A DNA stretch of 64,000 nt from Petunia secreta (taxonomy: Eukaryota; Streptophyta; Magnoliopsida; Solanales; Solanaceae), in assembly GCA_029990175.1 (NCBI GenBank), contig JARKIP010000011.1:3286001-3350000 (forward strand), written 5' to 3'. The number at the start of each line of letters is the position of its first letter. Within the stretch, counting starts at the first letter, position 1. Shown here piece by piece: positions 23,216 through 35,544 of the stretch. The notes under the pieces were generated by a model that saw only the letters and a program-made list of their open reading frames with translations, made no database searches and was not told the DNA's origin. Position numbers and translations under genes: made by a program.

Positions 23216-23221
23216 CCAGCT

Positions 23222-23395
23222 TCAAGTTAAAGCCCGCCCGAGCGGCAATTTCAAGCTTCAGCAATTTTAATATGCAAGGCAAAGCCCGTCAAAACGGCAA
23301 TTTCAACATTCAAGTTAAAGCCCGCCCGAGCGGCAATTTCAAGTTTCAAGTTAAAGCCCGCCCGAGAGGCAATTTCAAGTTTTCAAAACCCACTT
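23222..23395 (+). repeat. Tandem array of about 30-36 bp units
   Basis: Four to five copies of a unit with AAGTTAAAGCCCGCCCGAGC followed by GGCAATTTCAAG. It directly follows the larger array and is unrelated to it in sequence. The fortuitous reading frame through it (23152-23397) is not a gene. Confidence 0.8.
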
Positions 23396-24159
23396 GATTA
23401 GTGGGAGCTTCAGACCAGTTCATCAGCTTGGGAAGCATGAAGAGTAGTTTAGGAATTGTAACTTTTACATTTTTCAATGTTGTAATTACGGCGTTTTGCA
23501 AAATCTGCCCCAGTTATGATCTTTCAAGTCTTCAACTTGCTTTGCAAAATTTGCCCCAGTTGCTATCTTTCAAATCTTCAACTCTCCAAGTAAAATTTTC
23601 CCCAGTAGCTTGCCTTAGGGGAGATTGAAAATTTTAATATTATAGAGTCGAGCCCATTAAGAGCGCCTAAGTATCCCTCCACGGGAATCAGACTGTGCGT
23701 AGTTCTGCTTACATAAAGATTTTGGGGAAAAATATGGCAATCTAAGCACGAAACCGCATCCGAATTGGAAAACCTACACATCTGCCCAGATGCGTAGTTC
23801 GGAATTACATCATAAAAGATAAACAAGCCTAAAGTGTTACAATATTTTGACCGAATCCGATGGGGATTGCCTACTTATCATGTTGCCATTCCAGGAATCA
23901 GGTCAGAAGTAGTTCAAAATTACATAAAAGAGGAAATAGGGGAATCCTACGCTAGTGTAACCGAGCTCTATGTGAGTTCATTACGTATCCCAGCCCTGGG
24001 AATCAGGTTACGCATAGTTCGCATTACAATCAAGATAAAATGAGAAAAAAAATTGCTTGCACCGCTTGTAAGCTATCTTGATTGTACTTGGATTGATAAC
24101 TTTTGGCCAGACTGTAAGAGTGAGCCTTCTTGCAAATGAGACAATTTTTTCAACAACAG

Positions 24160-25939
24160 TCATGCTACTATATCTCCGGCAATTGGTTCTCTCATCTGGA
24201 TTGATCCATCTTCGATTAAATCTTGGATCTTGTGTTTAAGAGCAACACATTCGTTAGTGTCGTGCTTGAAAAATTCTGCATGGTAAGCACAATATTTGGT
24301 TCCATCAACCCATTGTGGGGGAGGGTTAAATATTCCATTTCCCGATAATAGTTCTAGCATTCCCACATCTTTTAATCTTTCATACAATTGAGCCTGTGTT
24401 TCACCTAAAGATGTGAATTTTCGACGTTGCTTCTTCTCATATTTAGGATGCGATCCTGCTGGCGTAGACTGACGGGCTGCAGGTAACTGGTGTTGTTGAG
24501 GGTAATTGTATGCTTGCGGTTGTGAATAAGGCTGATAAGCAGTTGCTGCAAATTGATGGTAATTGGGTTGAGTATTATAGACGGGATATGGAGCAGGTGG
24601 AATTTGATATTGACTTGGGTAAGCCGAGTATAGTGTGGTGAGTGGGCTGGTTTGGTGAGTTTCTGAAGGTTGGCTTCTTATTTGGCCTTTGGTCGATGTC
24701 GGCCATATAAATACCAAATTCATCTTCCTTCTGAAAATTACTTGTGCCAGCTTGAGCATTCTGGGCAGTTGTCTTCACCGCGGCAAAGCTTACAATTCGC
24801 CCAGTTTTGACACCTTCTTCAACCATTTCTCCCATCACAAGAAGTTCAGAATATGGTTTACCCATCATAGGAAGCAAGTGCATGTAATAAGAATCACCTT
24901 GGGCTCGGATGAAGTACTTTACCATGTCTCCCTCAGTCATTGGTGGTTGCACCCTTGCAGCCTGTTCACGCCATCTCAAGGCGTATTCCCAAAAGGTTTC
25001 TGTTGGTTTCTTCTTCAGATTGGACAAGGGTATAAGGTCAGGAGCCATCTCGACATTGTACTCAAACTGCTTGGTAAAATCATTGGCTATGTCATCAAAC
25101 TCACGCCACTTGCTTATATCCTGTCTTACAAACCATTCAGCAGCAATACCTTCCAGACTATGACTGAAGAAGGCCATCAGAAGTTCCTCTTTACCTCCCA
25201 CAACCCTCATTCGGTTGAGATATTTGGTCAAATAAACAAATGGGTCACTATGACCATCATACATATGAAATTTCGGCACTTTAAACCCGGGAGGAAGAGT
25301 AACGTCAGGGTATAGATAAAGATTGTGATAGGAGTTACTTTGACGCCCTGTAGACACTTGCAAATCCTTGATGGATTGCTGCATGATTTTCATCGTTTGG
25401 ATTATCTCCCCTTGCTCAACTGTCCTTCCTCGCTTTTTCACGGTTACAGGCACTTCACTTTGTAGCACATAGTTAGTGAAATCCACGTTCTTACCATTCG
25501 GGTCATGCTCATAGTATTGGGCTTTGGGATATCCTTATCTTGGATCATTGGCATTTTGAGGAGCAACAGCCACAGAAATGGGTGCTTTGGATTGTGGAGG
25601 ACGAGGAGTATCTTTGGCAGGTACATATTGATAGTGAGGCAAGTTGTTCTGGTTAATGAATGCATTCGGGATGTTGTTAACTGGTGCAAGCATATGAATG
25701 ACACTGGAATTTAAAGTTGTGTTCGGATTGGCAGTTTCAACATTGGGATTCAGAGTTGATAGCACGGCTGGCATGTTTCTGTGACTCGACCCTTTCATTC
25801 TTTCTAGTTCAGCTTGCATACATTCAATCTGCTTAGCCATTCTAGCAATTTGTTCGTCAGGAACAACAACTGCTTGCTCATTAGATGATTCAGGGATACC
25901 AGTCTTATCATTAATCAAATCAGTCATTTTTTGCTTCAC
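24160..25939 (-). pseudogene. gag: Element 2 gag, interrupted
   Basis: Frame from ATG at 25939 (MKQKMTDLINDKTG). A short Glu/Met-rich helix (about 25860-25780) is followed by a Pro/Asn-rich linker. A TAA at 25537-25535 interrupts it and the same frame then continues to about 24680. The core includes NLYLYPDVTLPPGFKVPKF and EYALRWREQAARVQPP, parallel to element 1 gag. A frameshift near 24680 leads into the Tyr/Gln/Pro-rich part and the zinc knuckle CAYHAEFFKHDTNEC (about 24290-24240). It would have been about 590 residues. It is not continued by protease. Confidence 0.85.
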
Positions 25940-27350
25940 TTTGGATTAGATGCTTAACCAACTCGGGAGTCAACACGAATCAAACTCTCTCTTTTGGGGG
26001 ATAATCAAAACAAACGGAAAAAAATCTAAAGGTAACTATGTTAGTTTCCAGATCATTGGCATAATTGCACACAATCACGTAGCGCGCGTCGCGTAGCGCT
26101 TTGCATTTTAAACAAGTTTGACATGTGGCAATCACAATTAGTTGAGCGTAAATGAGAATGCGGGCGTGTCCTATCCTGTAAGATAACTCTTTGTGCTAGA
26201 GGTATGCCTAATCGCGCAAATAAGTGGTAACGAAAAATAGTTCATGCCAGTTCTGAGCAATTCAGATTTAGAGTAAGCAACAATAACAATAATTGATAAC
26301 AATCATCTCTCCTCCTTGACACTGCAATTCTGTTATCCCAACTACCTTCCAAAAGTTGGTATCAACTCGAAATTCCAACACATCTCATGCTCTTCACAAC
26401 ATTTGCACAAAATTCTAAACCCAAATGCCTAAAACCTGAAACAATCCCCATACACCTTTTGCAAACATCCACATTCCTCCAAGCACAACTCCCAATTATT
26501 TTACAACATCCACGAGTGAAATTTCCAACTGCCTTCACAATACCAGACTGCAAATCATAAAAGGTTCCAATTGACCTTTTACAAATAAAACCTCACTGGT
26601 CCTTTTAAAGACACCAGGGGCTTCGCCTTTTAGATCTCACTATACCAGACTATCTCCAAAACACGAACCAACCAAATCTGCCTAACTTTCCCCCGACTGC
26701 AATTCTGTCTGGTTTACAAAATTTTACACTATGATCTTAAATTCTATGTGGACTGCTATGACCACATAGATTCTGCTAAATTCTTCATTTTCTGACCCAA
26801 AAAACAACATAGAAGACAAAATTCTAAATTTGATTTTGCTCAAAACATGGTTAGGACTGAGGATTCATTATCACACAGCACATAATATGCATTGTCGTAG
26901 GGTTTCAAGAACCCGCTGACGTAAGGGCGGTTTCCTAACTATGGGGGCGGTACCAAGGACCGGGTCTAAACTAAGGTATAAATGCATGCATGCTCCTAAA
27001 AGCTCCGTCTAAGAGTGGGTTAACGATTGAGGCTAATAGGTGAGTGGCAAGTGGCCTCGCAGTCGAATTACTCCCACGACAACCGCCGGTATACCAACTC
27101 TTCATAGGGTTCTTTAATGGAAGAAAGTGCGGGTACGCATGAGCGTACCTCACGGATATTTGGGGTGAAAATGCAAGAGGTTCCCAGGAGTGGGGGAAGT
27201 ATGAACGGAATGCCAGTTTATATGTGCGCAAATAAGAGTGTAGTGACATGCTTTTCGTGGCACACAAACAAACAGATATAATAAAGCAAAATAAATTAAG
27301 CATGCTAGTTGCAAATAATTGGAAACATTTATGGTCAAAACCTTTATTGC
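25940..27350 (-). mobile_element. Untranslated leader of element 2
   Basis: 1.4 kb between primer site and gag. I see no ORF1 remnant, only short chance open stretches. Near 26890-27130 it has a block with GGGTTCTTTAATGG- and GAACCCGCTGACG-like text, without recognisable structure. The absence of ORF1 separates it from element 1. Confidence 0.6.
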
Positions 27351-27368
27351 TCCCCAGTGGAGTCGTCA
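27351..27368 (-). other. Primer-binding site of element 2
   Basis: The minus strand reads TGACGACTCCACTGGGGA, a three-base spacer after the LTR end at 27372. It is close to the element 1 site (TGGCGACTCCGCTGGGGA), so the same kind of tRNA primer is expected. Confidence 0.75.
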
Positions 27369-27371
27369 TGC

Positions 27372-30300
27372 TATTGAACCCCCAAAAATAATTAACCCCG
27401 AAAAGGCTAAATTTCAGGAATATCAACTGAATGGACTAACCCTTTTGGAGTTTTTTGGAGTCGCCACCCAATTTAAGGAAAAATAGGGAACCAAATAAGT
27501 AAATGCGTGCAAAACTCCATTTTTTGAAAAGACGAGGTCTTTCAGAGATTCTAAAGGTAAGAGATTTTGTTAATTTCGAAAGAAGGTTTTTAAGGCACTT
27601 TCGAAATTCCGTTAACAACGGTTAATCCAACAAGTTTCCAAATTATTTATAAGTTTGCTTTTTCTAAAAAAATTATAAAGAAATAATTAATGGAAATACA
27701 ACTTGTTTATGAAAAATATTTAATTTACAGGCATTTGCTCAAATGGCCCCAATTCGTAATAAATAAATAAATAGCAACTTCAAAATTAAAGGTAATGATC
27801 ATAAAATGAAGCGATCATTCAAACAATCAAATATTATTCATAAATGAATTAGTAATAAAGTATTCTACAAAGTTTACATAGATATGCTAAAGGGGCAAAG
27901 GGGAGGATAAGTTAGAAAAGATAGAACCTGGATTTTGACAAACTCGCGGGAGCCTTGAATTTTCTAAAGTTTCTAAAGGTCTTGAGAACTTGAGCCCGAA
28001 TCTTGACTGCAATGCAACTCCAAGCCAATAAGCCAATCCCAATTGGTGAATTTAGCCAACTCGTCCCAAGTAGAATTTCATGTCAAAAGATTAACAAGAT
28101 AAGAATTAGTACCCAACAAAAGAGTCCAGACTATTAACACAATAGCATTTTTAATGCAAGCAAAGAAATATAGGCAGTACACTTTATCTGCTAAAAGATC
28201 ACACCCTCAAACAAACTTTGTACTCATTTATGCATTCAAATTACACATTTTGGCAATGGTAAAGAAAAATGACAAGTGAAGCCCAGATAGACACGTGTAA
28301 ATTGACCCTTAAGCTAGCCATTTGCATAGAACCATTTCATCGCTAAGAAAAATTTGATATGAGACAAACATAGCAGATAAAGAGACAAATGAAATGCATT
28401 GATTTTTCACTTCAAACCACGCTCTTCAAAAGACAAAAACATGGACATTTTAACTTAGATAGCAAGCTGCAAGTGATGATTCAAAACTCTTAAATTCAGC
28501 ACATGTTTAAAACAAGAAAAGAACTCATTGTTATTTGTTACACATCAACATTAAATAGACAGAACAACTCATTGTTACATTTTCGTACCATTAAATGGAC
28601 AGAAATACATGAACATTGAATCATAACAATTAGTAAATCCAACTTATAAGTTCATCTTAACATTTAACTCAGAAAAGATTTAACGAGAAGAACAACAGTG
28701 TCAAACATTTGTGAAACTAGCAAACAGGTTTTCCAAGATAAGAACTTCCAAACTTGAATAAGACATAGGTTCAGACTTCTTTATTTCCAGCAAGAGGGGA
28801 TTTTAAGTGATGAACCTTGAACAAAGATACAATCTTCTAACTAGCCAGTCTATGAAATTTAATACTAAATACGCACTTTAAACTTTGAAGAAGAAACATT
28901 AATCTAATATCAAGTACTCACAGATTTAACCAAGACAGCCACAACACTTTCAAGATACAATTTTTATGTTTTATGTCTCACAAAAATGGACAGATAGCCA
29001 GTAAAGTAGATAGATGATTATCATGACAAACAATGGTCTCAAAAGGAGATTAATAAAGCAGGCAAGTGAGTAGACTAAAGAAACGACCAAACACCTATTT
29101 CGCGAACCTCACATTCTCACAGAATCCAACTATTTCAGCCTTCAAAACGGAATCCCCATTTCACTCAAACAAAGACACCAATCAGCCTATCCTATCTCTG
29201 TTACTCAACCATAAACAACTTCATTTCACCTCACATATTATGGAAACAGACCACTGCTTAAAACTCATAGGACCACCTGAACTCCCTCTGAACCTGAAAC
29301 AAACACCTGCACTCCCTCTGAACCTGCCCCTGCACCACCTAAAAAAGATGTGCACATAAACAAGATGCGACATCTAGCAAGATCACCCAGACAACTTGAA
29401 GAAACCACACACATGCCCTGAAACTCCTAGGTCTTCCTGCAACACTCTCTCAAATACGGACAACAAACTGAACCACCTTTAACCAACTACCAGAACCTAT
29501 ACACTAATCAACAATTCAAGGCAAAACAGCCCTGAACAAGATTAATCCAGAAACATCCCCTCCTGAACCTGCAGCAAATAAACATGCAACTCCAATGCCC
29601 TTTTACCTACTGCTACTCCTTCATACCAACACCTGCACACCCTTATACTCCCTATGACTCCCTGAACTACCTGCAGCAACCACAGAGCAAGCTGAACAAC
29701 CACTCACATCTCTCACAAACTTCACCCTGAACACCTTACAATCTGCAAACAAATGAAACATCACCCATCCCACAGAGAATTCTCCTATCTATCTGCTACC
29801 TCAAACAACAGATATCCTCCCAGAAACACCTCTAACAACCTGCAGCTACCAAAATGATACACACACCCTTGCAGCATCTACAAACAATTAAAGTTGACTC
29901 CCCTATACTAAATACACACTTCCAAACCTAATACACTGCCTCCAAACAACTCCCCAAGCACCTAAACTCCTTCAGCATACCTGAAACAACCTGAAACAAA
30001 CCCCTGCTACTATCTCCAATACCTGCAAAACCTCTGCCCTGAACCTCCTCTATACTAAACTAGACCAACCCACACACAGACTACACTAAGCCTGCAGCAT
30101 AACTAAACACATATAACCTCTATCTAGCTGCTCCATGCTGCCTGAACAACCACTTCATACTCCCTCTAGCTCATAGAAACATACAGCCCTCACCTCACTC
30201 ACACAGCTGCACGACCAGAATGAACCCTTTTCTTAGCTCCCTGCATTCCAATAACTAACAGCCCACACAAACAACCAGAGACTATTCCTATGATGCCTGC

Positions 30301-31464
30301 ACACTTCACCAGACACCTTATATTCCAGCTTCAGGACTTGAATTTTAGCCAAACTAATAGAATGCCAAACACATAGGAACAAAGGAAATTAAACTAAGCT
30401 AACAATCAAATAAATTAAAAGGCAGGCACTTTGACTTGAGAATTTCACAAATGTTTGCATAAAATGACTTTAACCTTAGCATAGTTGCTTCAACGTGGAG
30501 CTTTCAAACAACAGATAATGACTATTTCATTTTTAAGCTAAGTGAATCCAAACAACCAAACTAATGACTTATGGACTTAATTCTACCATATATAACCCAT
30601 TTTCCTTAAGCACTAGCAGTGAACAAAGAAAGAAAGATTACATTTTACTTCATGCTTGAGCTAACACACTACAAAAACCAGACTAATAGAAAAGTTAAAA
30701 GGAACAAAAGAACAAGAGAGGTAATAGCTTTTACCTTTTTGCGAGCAGTAAACGGGGCGTCGATCCGAAACTACGACTCGAACAAGAGCGACGACTCGTT
30801 TGACGAAGCGACGAGACGAATCGACTAATGAAGAAGTGATAAACCAAAACCAAAAGACAACAGTAGTATATATGAACTTAAACTTCAAACAAAAATCGAG
30901 AAAGGGAAAATTTTATATGTATTTTTGTATCCTTCCGTTTCTGTCTGTAACTTGTATATATAAACCCCTCTGCTGCTGCTCTGTTCTCAATTTTTTTTTT
31001 CTCAAAAGCTGCGCATATATGACCATTTATATGGTAAAATTAGGGTTCTAATTTTCCTTGCCCCTAGACAAAAATGACCCTAACGGGTATAAACGGATAA
31101 GGTGTATACGATCTGATGATGTGGAAAGAGAGGGGGGGACCAGCGTTTCAAATTTTGGCGGATTCGAATTGGGTTATCGGGTTTTCGGATGAAGGGAATC
31201 GGGGATTTTTGGGATTTTGGCATGGGTGCTGAATTGGGTATTACTGGTTAGGGAATTAGAAACGGGTAAAAGGGATTCAAAAATGTTAAGCGTGTATGTT
31301 GCGACATGTATTTTATGGAGATAGGCTGGGTTTTAGGTTAGTTTGCACATTTAACCCTTTTTCTTTTTAAAATCAATTTTTAATTCGTTTTGAAATTTTA
31401 AATTAACCTCAATTAAATCAAATTGACCTTAATTAAAATTTTGGGACAAAATTGGGTGTCAACA
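27372..31464 (-). mobile_element. Element 2: 4,093 bp LTR
   Basis: Read on the minus strand it starts at 31464 with TGTTGACACCCAATTTTG and ends at 27372 with GGGGGTTCAATA; the expected final CA has become TA. U5 closely resembles LTR 3 (for example GCACGCATTT then GGTTCCCT then GGGGTTAATT) and holds the primer-site-like decamer at 27466-27457. A TATA-like TTTATATATAC lies near 30965-30955. No gene is seen across these 4 kb; a C/A-rich low-complexity block is listed separately. Confidence 0.8.
29060..30340 (-). repeat. C/A-rich low-complexity block inside the element 2 LTR
   Basis: On the plus strand this 1.3 kb is rich in degenerate CCTGAAC, CTGCAAC and ACCTGCA words; on the element's own strand it is G/T-rich. 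It has no fixed period that I can define. It accounts for much of the extra length of this LTR compared with the 2.4 kb LTR 3. The G/T-rich stretch at 6650-6930 in the element 1 LTR-like region has a similar character. Confidence 0.5.
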
Positions 31465-31647
31465 ATGGGTTATTATCGAAAGGCGGTATTTCTATATCCT
31501 ACAATTCTTGCTAATTGTTAAAGCAGTTTCATTTCTATTCCACTATGAGAACATTTACTAAAATTCTATTGTTGTGATTTGCAGATATTGCTAAGTTTGA
31601 AGAAGCACGTGCATTAATAAATTTTGTGTCTTTTGCTTTATCTTATG

Positions 31648-31760
31648 ATTTGGGCTCGTTCATCTTATAATTGAACGTTTTGGGCTCGTTCACCTTATAA
31701 ATGAACGTTTTGGGCCCGTTCGCCTTATAAATGAACAATTCGGATTCATCCACCTGTAAA
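31648..31760 (+). repeat. About four copies of a 30 bp unit
   Basis: Units of the form TTGGGCTCGTTCACCTTATA followed by AATGAACGT. The ends GTTCA and TGAAC are inverted relative to each other, so each unit could form a small hairpin with the CCTTATAAA part in the loop. The last copy is diverged. Confidence 0.75.
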
Positions 31761-32306
31761 TAGGATATGCAGGTTTATTTCAAGTTGCATTGGGAGGCTG
31801 GAAGCTTTGTAACCAGATGCCTCATTGCTTTACCAAGTGATTGGAGCACAGTCCAAGATCACGTTGGAAAATACCTCTTCATGATTTAAAGCATTATGTT
31901 TTATCATGGGTTACAGCCGAAAAGCGGCATTTCTATCTCCTATGACTTTTTCTAATTGCTAAGCATATTTCCTTTATTTCTCTTTCGCTTTATGAGAACG
32001 TTTACTAAAGTTCTATATTTTATGAATTACAGATATTTCCAAACCTGGGAGGTTCACTTTGCATTATGGCTAAGATCACTCCTCCATAGAAGGATTCAGA
32101 GATATAAGTTTATTTGATAGAGGGATTAAGTTTGATGGGTTTTTACCTTCCTGTTGGAGCGCAACCCAAGATTTGCATTGAAAACAGCCTCTTCAGGATT
32201 AAAAGCATTATGCTTATCATGGTTTATTGCCGAATAGGCGGCATTTCTATCTTTATGATTCTTATTTCAAAATAAACGTTATGTTAAAGCCTGCATAGAT
32301 TAGAGA

Positions 32307-32680
32307 TAGACAAGTTAACTATGAGACACCATGTGCGGTGTGTCTCGCCGGTTGATTGTCTTGCAAAAGCATTGTGTTTTGTATCTATTTAAAGTAGAAT
32401 CGACAAGTCAACTATGAGGCACCATGTGCGGTGTGTCTCACCGGTTGGTTATCCTGCAAAAGGATTATATTATGTACTTGTTTAGATTAGAATAGACAAG
32501 TCAACTATGAGACACCATGTGCGGTGTGTCTCGCCGGTTGGCTGTCCTGCAAAAGCATTATATTATGTACTTGTTTAGATTATGAATCGATAAGTCAACT
32601 ATGAGGCACCATGTGCGGTGTGTCTCACCGATTGGTTGTCCTACAAATGCATTATGTTTTATATATGCACAGACTGAGTT
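32307..32680 (+). repeat. Four copies of a 93-94 bp unit with an internal hairpin
   Basis: Units start near 32307, 32400, 32494 and 32588 with GACAAGTCAACTATGAG. Each holds GAGACACCATGTGCGGTG followed by TGTCTC, in which GACACC can pair with GGTGTGTC apart from a small bulge. The second and fourth copies change GAGACACC to GAGGCACC while keeping the right arm. Non-coding. Confidence 0.85.
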
Positions 32681-34943
32681 TTGGCAAGGCAACTTGAGGC
32701 ATTATGTCTCGTTAGTCGACTTATTTTGTTTATATTCTGCAATTTATTCCCGCTTTACTTATTGTCTTACTTTACTTTTTCAGAATAATAATCAGCCTAG
32801 AGGTTCTCTGGGCAGAGCGCCTCGTCCGTTGATTGAAGGAAGAACTTATTGCTGATATCACAACCTGCATTTACAATTTATGTTATCACTTTATTTATTT
32901 CTTATTCCAATTATTATAGGTTATTAACAGTTGCTCGCTTACCGTTTGTCGAGATCTTACAGGACTTTAGCAAGACCGCAACAGCATTTGGAGCACAACG
33001 TGGAACTTTTTCTTAGCAGTGAACTTGGGCAGTCGTTGATATGAGCTAGACTCGTCAACGAAGACCTAAAGCATCGCACTGGAATAAGTTTTCAACCCTC
33101 GAGGTCAGTCTCATGTCAACCTTAGAGTCCGAGGTTTGAGATTTGAAGACAGGATAGCTCAGTTATCGAGATGCAGTGGAAGCTATGTCCGTATAAACTC
33201 CTCTTTATTGGTGTGTTGTAGACCACATCTTCATAACTTGGGTGATTACAAGCCTTTTTTCCCGCGCTTGAGTAGTCGTGGCTATCTCGGCTTTCCTTCT
33301 CGGATCGCGTCGAACTACATATGACCTGATTCTCGTTTAGCCCGAGATATGTAGACAACTCAGAAACCGGAGTTCGGCCATGTCCATAAGGCTAGCATTT
33401 TGATCCCAGGAATCAGAGTCTTGTCTTTACCGTGACAAAATTGGCTTTCACGTCAACTTTCTTTACCCTGAAAACTCTTTCATCCTTTTTGGGTAAAGAG
33501 GGGTAGCTGTTGACACCCAATTTTGTTCCGAAATTTTCAATTAACGTCTAATTATTTTTAAACTAAGGTTAATTTTTAGGATAAATTAAGTTCATGATTT
33601 TAAGGGAAAAGGAGCCATAATTGTTCTTCATTTTAAGTCCTGGCCTATTTGCCCAATACGCATTTTCTATTTTTCCTAGCCTAATTCTAAAAACCCTCAT
33701 CCTCACCCCTATAAATCCAAAAACCCTCAACCCCCCCTGATTTTCATCATCTTTCTCACAAAAGCCCTCCTTGTCTCCTTCTCCTTTCAACACACATCAC
33801 ACCACTGGTCCCTTTCCTCTACACCACCACACACAGATCCACTACCACAAAAAGGGTGGAACCACCAGTGAGGAAGAGAAACAGAGAAACGAGAATGGAG
33901 GGAAGTACAGGGAGGGCAGAGAAACACCATCGCCACCACCATTTGTGGTGAAGACACAATTGAAACAGGAGAAGAGTACGACGATGGTCACCGTCGACCA
34001 CCCCGCTGTTTCCCCTTGTTTATCCTCGACGCACACAGATCTGAAACGAGAAAGGGGATCGGGGAAATGGGTTAGGTGGTGACACCAGTGGTCAAAATAC
34101 CATTGAGACAACCACCACTGGCGGCGACGCCGCGGTTTTGTTCGTAAAATTGCCGGTAGTTACCCCTCTCGTCTCCAGTTTGCCGCTGTTGGTTCGTTCT
34201 TTGTTGGAACTTAGTCGGATTTCTGACTGGCGCTACCCCTTTTGTTTCACCGCTGTTCTGCTTGTTCGTTCGCTGCAATGGGATTTTGCTGGACAATTGG
34301 TTTTTTTGGAAATATTTGTTTCCTAACTCTGTTTTGATTGGTTTTGAATTCTAAAGTTGATGCTTATCAATTTATGCATTTTAAGCTGTAGTTGACCAAT
34401 TTACTCTGCAATGACAGGCCGTTGCTTTTGATGTTGTTTGATGGATTATTCCGGTGACTGTTAGATCTATTTTATCCCTTGAGATGAATCATTTCAGCAT
34501 TGGGATATATGATGATCCCTGGCTTTAAACCGATTTGAGACAAGCTCTGTTACTGTTGCTAAAAAACGCCCTCTGCTGTTGTGGATTCAGTTTTGCTGAT
34601 TTAGAACAATACTACACTTCTTACGGCCTATGAAAAAATATTTAATTCGAGGCTTTACGGACTGATTTGAACGGATACTGCACCGTTTAGGCCAATGACA
34701 TTTGAAGGCCAATGAGTCCCATCCCGTTACGTATAGAACGTCCCTTACGTGCCCCTTTACGAAAGTAAAATAGGCGATGATGAATGTATGAATTTAATAC
34801 AAAGAAAGCCGTGAATAGAGTGATGAGTTTGGTACTAGGCATGGCAACCGGCCCGGGCTCCGGGTTTGCAGCCGTACCAACATCCTGAGTCTCTACTCTA
34901 TGCGCCATACAAACCTGAGCCTAAATTTTACAAAATGAAACCC

Positions 34944-34944
<1 letters not shown>

Positions 34945-35015
<71 letters not shown>

Positions 35016-35062
35016 CATTATTATTACTATTATTATTATTACTTTATTATTATTACTTTATT
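34945..35062 (+). repeat. (ATT)n microsatellite
   Basis: About 118 bp of ATT repeats with rare interruptions (ATC, ACT) towards the right end. It gives a chance open frame of poly-Tyr. Confidence 0.95.
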
Positions 35063-35499
35063 TTCGTTAGTTATTACACTTTATTATCGTTTTAATCACA
35101 TTTCATTTTCATATTTTTTTCGTGGTACATTATGGCACGAACAGCTTGGGGACGAGTTTGGCTAACTCACAAATGGGGATAGTCCATTGCATTGGAGTCA
35201 TTTGGGATTTAATTCGAGCTCAAGCATTCAAGAAATAAGACTTTAGAAATTTTAGAAATTCAACGCTCCTGCGAGTTAATCAATTTCCCGGGTTCTATCT
35301 TTAACTTTGCCTTCCTTTTCTTAGGGATATTTATGTAAATAAATGGGTAAAATATTTTATTTCTCAATAATATTTGATTGTTTGTATATTGCTTTACTTT
35401 ATGTTCATTACCTTTTATTTTGAAGTTGTTATTTAATTTATTGCAAATCAAGTCATTTGAGCAAATGCAGGCGAGTAAAAATATATGTATATGTATGTA

Positions 35500-35502
<3 letters not shown>

Positions 35503-35542
<40 letters not shown>
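35503..35542 (+). repeat. (AT)n microsatellite
   Basis: About 40 bp of pure AT dinucleotides within LTR 3. A short interrupted (ATT)n run follows at about 35567-35597. Confidence 0.95.

Positions 35543-35544
<2 letters not shown>

Larger units (their letters stand above)
10115..24045 (+). mobile_element. Element 1: Ogre-like Ty3/gypsy (Tat lineage) internal region
   Basis: In order: primer site, leader with palindromic repeats, ORF1, gag, protease with G-patch-like motif, candidate intron, reverse transcriptase, RNase H, a second archaeal-type RNase H, integrase, and a long 3' UTR with tandem arrays. This order, the extra ORF1 before gag, the intron between protease and reverse transcriptase, and the repeat-rich 3' UTR are described hallmarks of Ogre elements. 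No 3' LTR follows; at about 24046-24160 the sequence switches to minus-strand element 2. Several stops and frameshifts make it inactive. Confidence 0.85.
20870..24045 (+). mobile_element. Long 3' UTR of element 1 with repeats
   Basis: Non-coding 3.2 kb between pol and the switch to element 2. It holds a pair of direct repeats (21159-21432), homopurine runs (21597-21645), a large tandem array (22395-23215) and a smaller one (23222-23395). Near 23640-24030 are degenerate copies of a GGGAATCAGG-type segment that recurs in Ogre 3' ends. No polypurine tract or 3' LTR is found. An open stretch at 22195-22740 is a by-product of the array. Confidence 0.75.
24046..31464 (-). mobile_element. Element 2: Ogre-related gypsy element, truncated after gag
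   Basis: On the minus strand: LTR 31464-27372, primer site 27368-27351, leader to about 25940, gag to about 24160, then loss of similarity. Protease, polymerase and the 3' LTR are missing. LTR ends (TGTTGACACCC at the start, a GGGGGTTCAA-type end) match LTR 3 at 33508-35894, so the two belong to one family in opposite orientation. The element carries no ORF1 between primer site and gag. The left limit is uncertain by about 100 bp. Confidence 0.75.
31465..33507 (+). mobile_element. Element 3: 3' UTR of an Ogre-related element
   Basis: Plus-strand non-coding sequence ending at a purine tract (GGGTAAAGAGGGGTAGC, 33491-33507) and followed by an LTR. It starts abruptly next to the LTR of element 2 (31464), so everything upstream is absent. 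It holds two tandem arrays and three spaced copies of a segment with GGCATTTCTATCTCCTATG (about 31467, 31908, 32220). The segment near 33310-33370 (CTGATTCTCGTTTAGCCCGA) is of the kind seen at Ogre 3' ends. Confidence 0.7.

Noticed and set aside
34866..35165. Poly-Tyr open frame
   Set aside because: Translation of the (ATT)n microsatellite.
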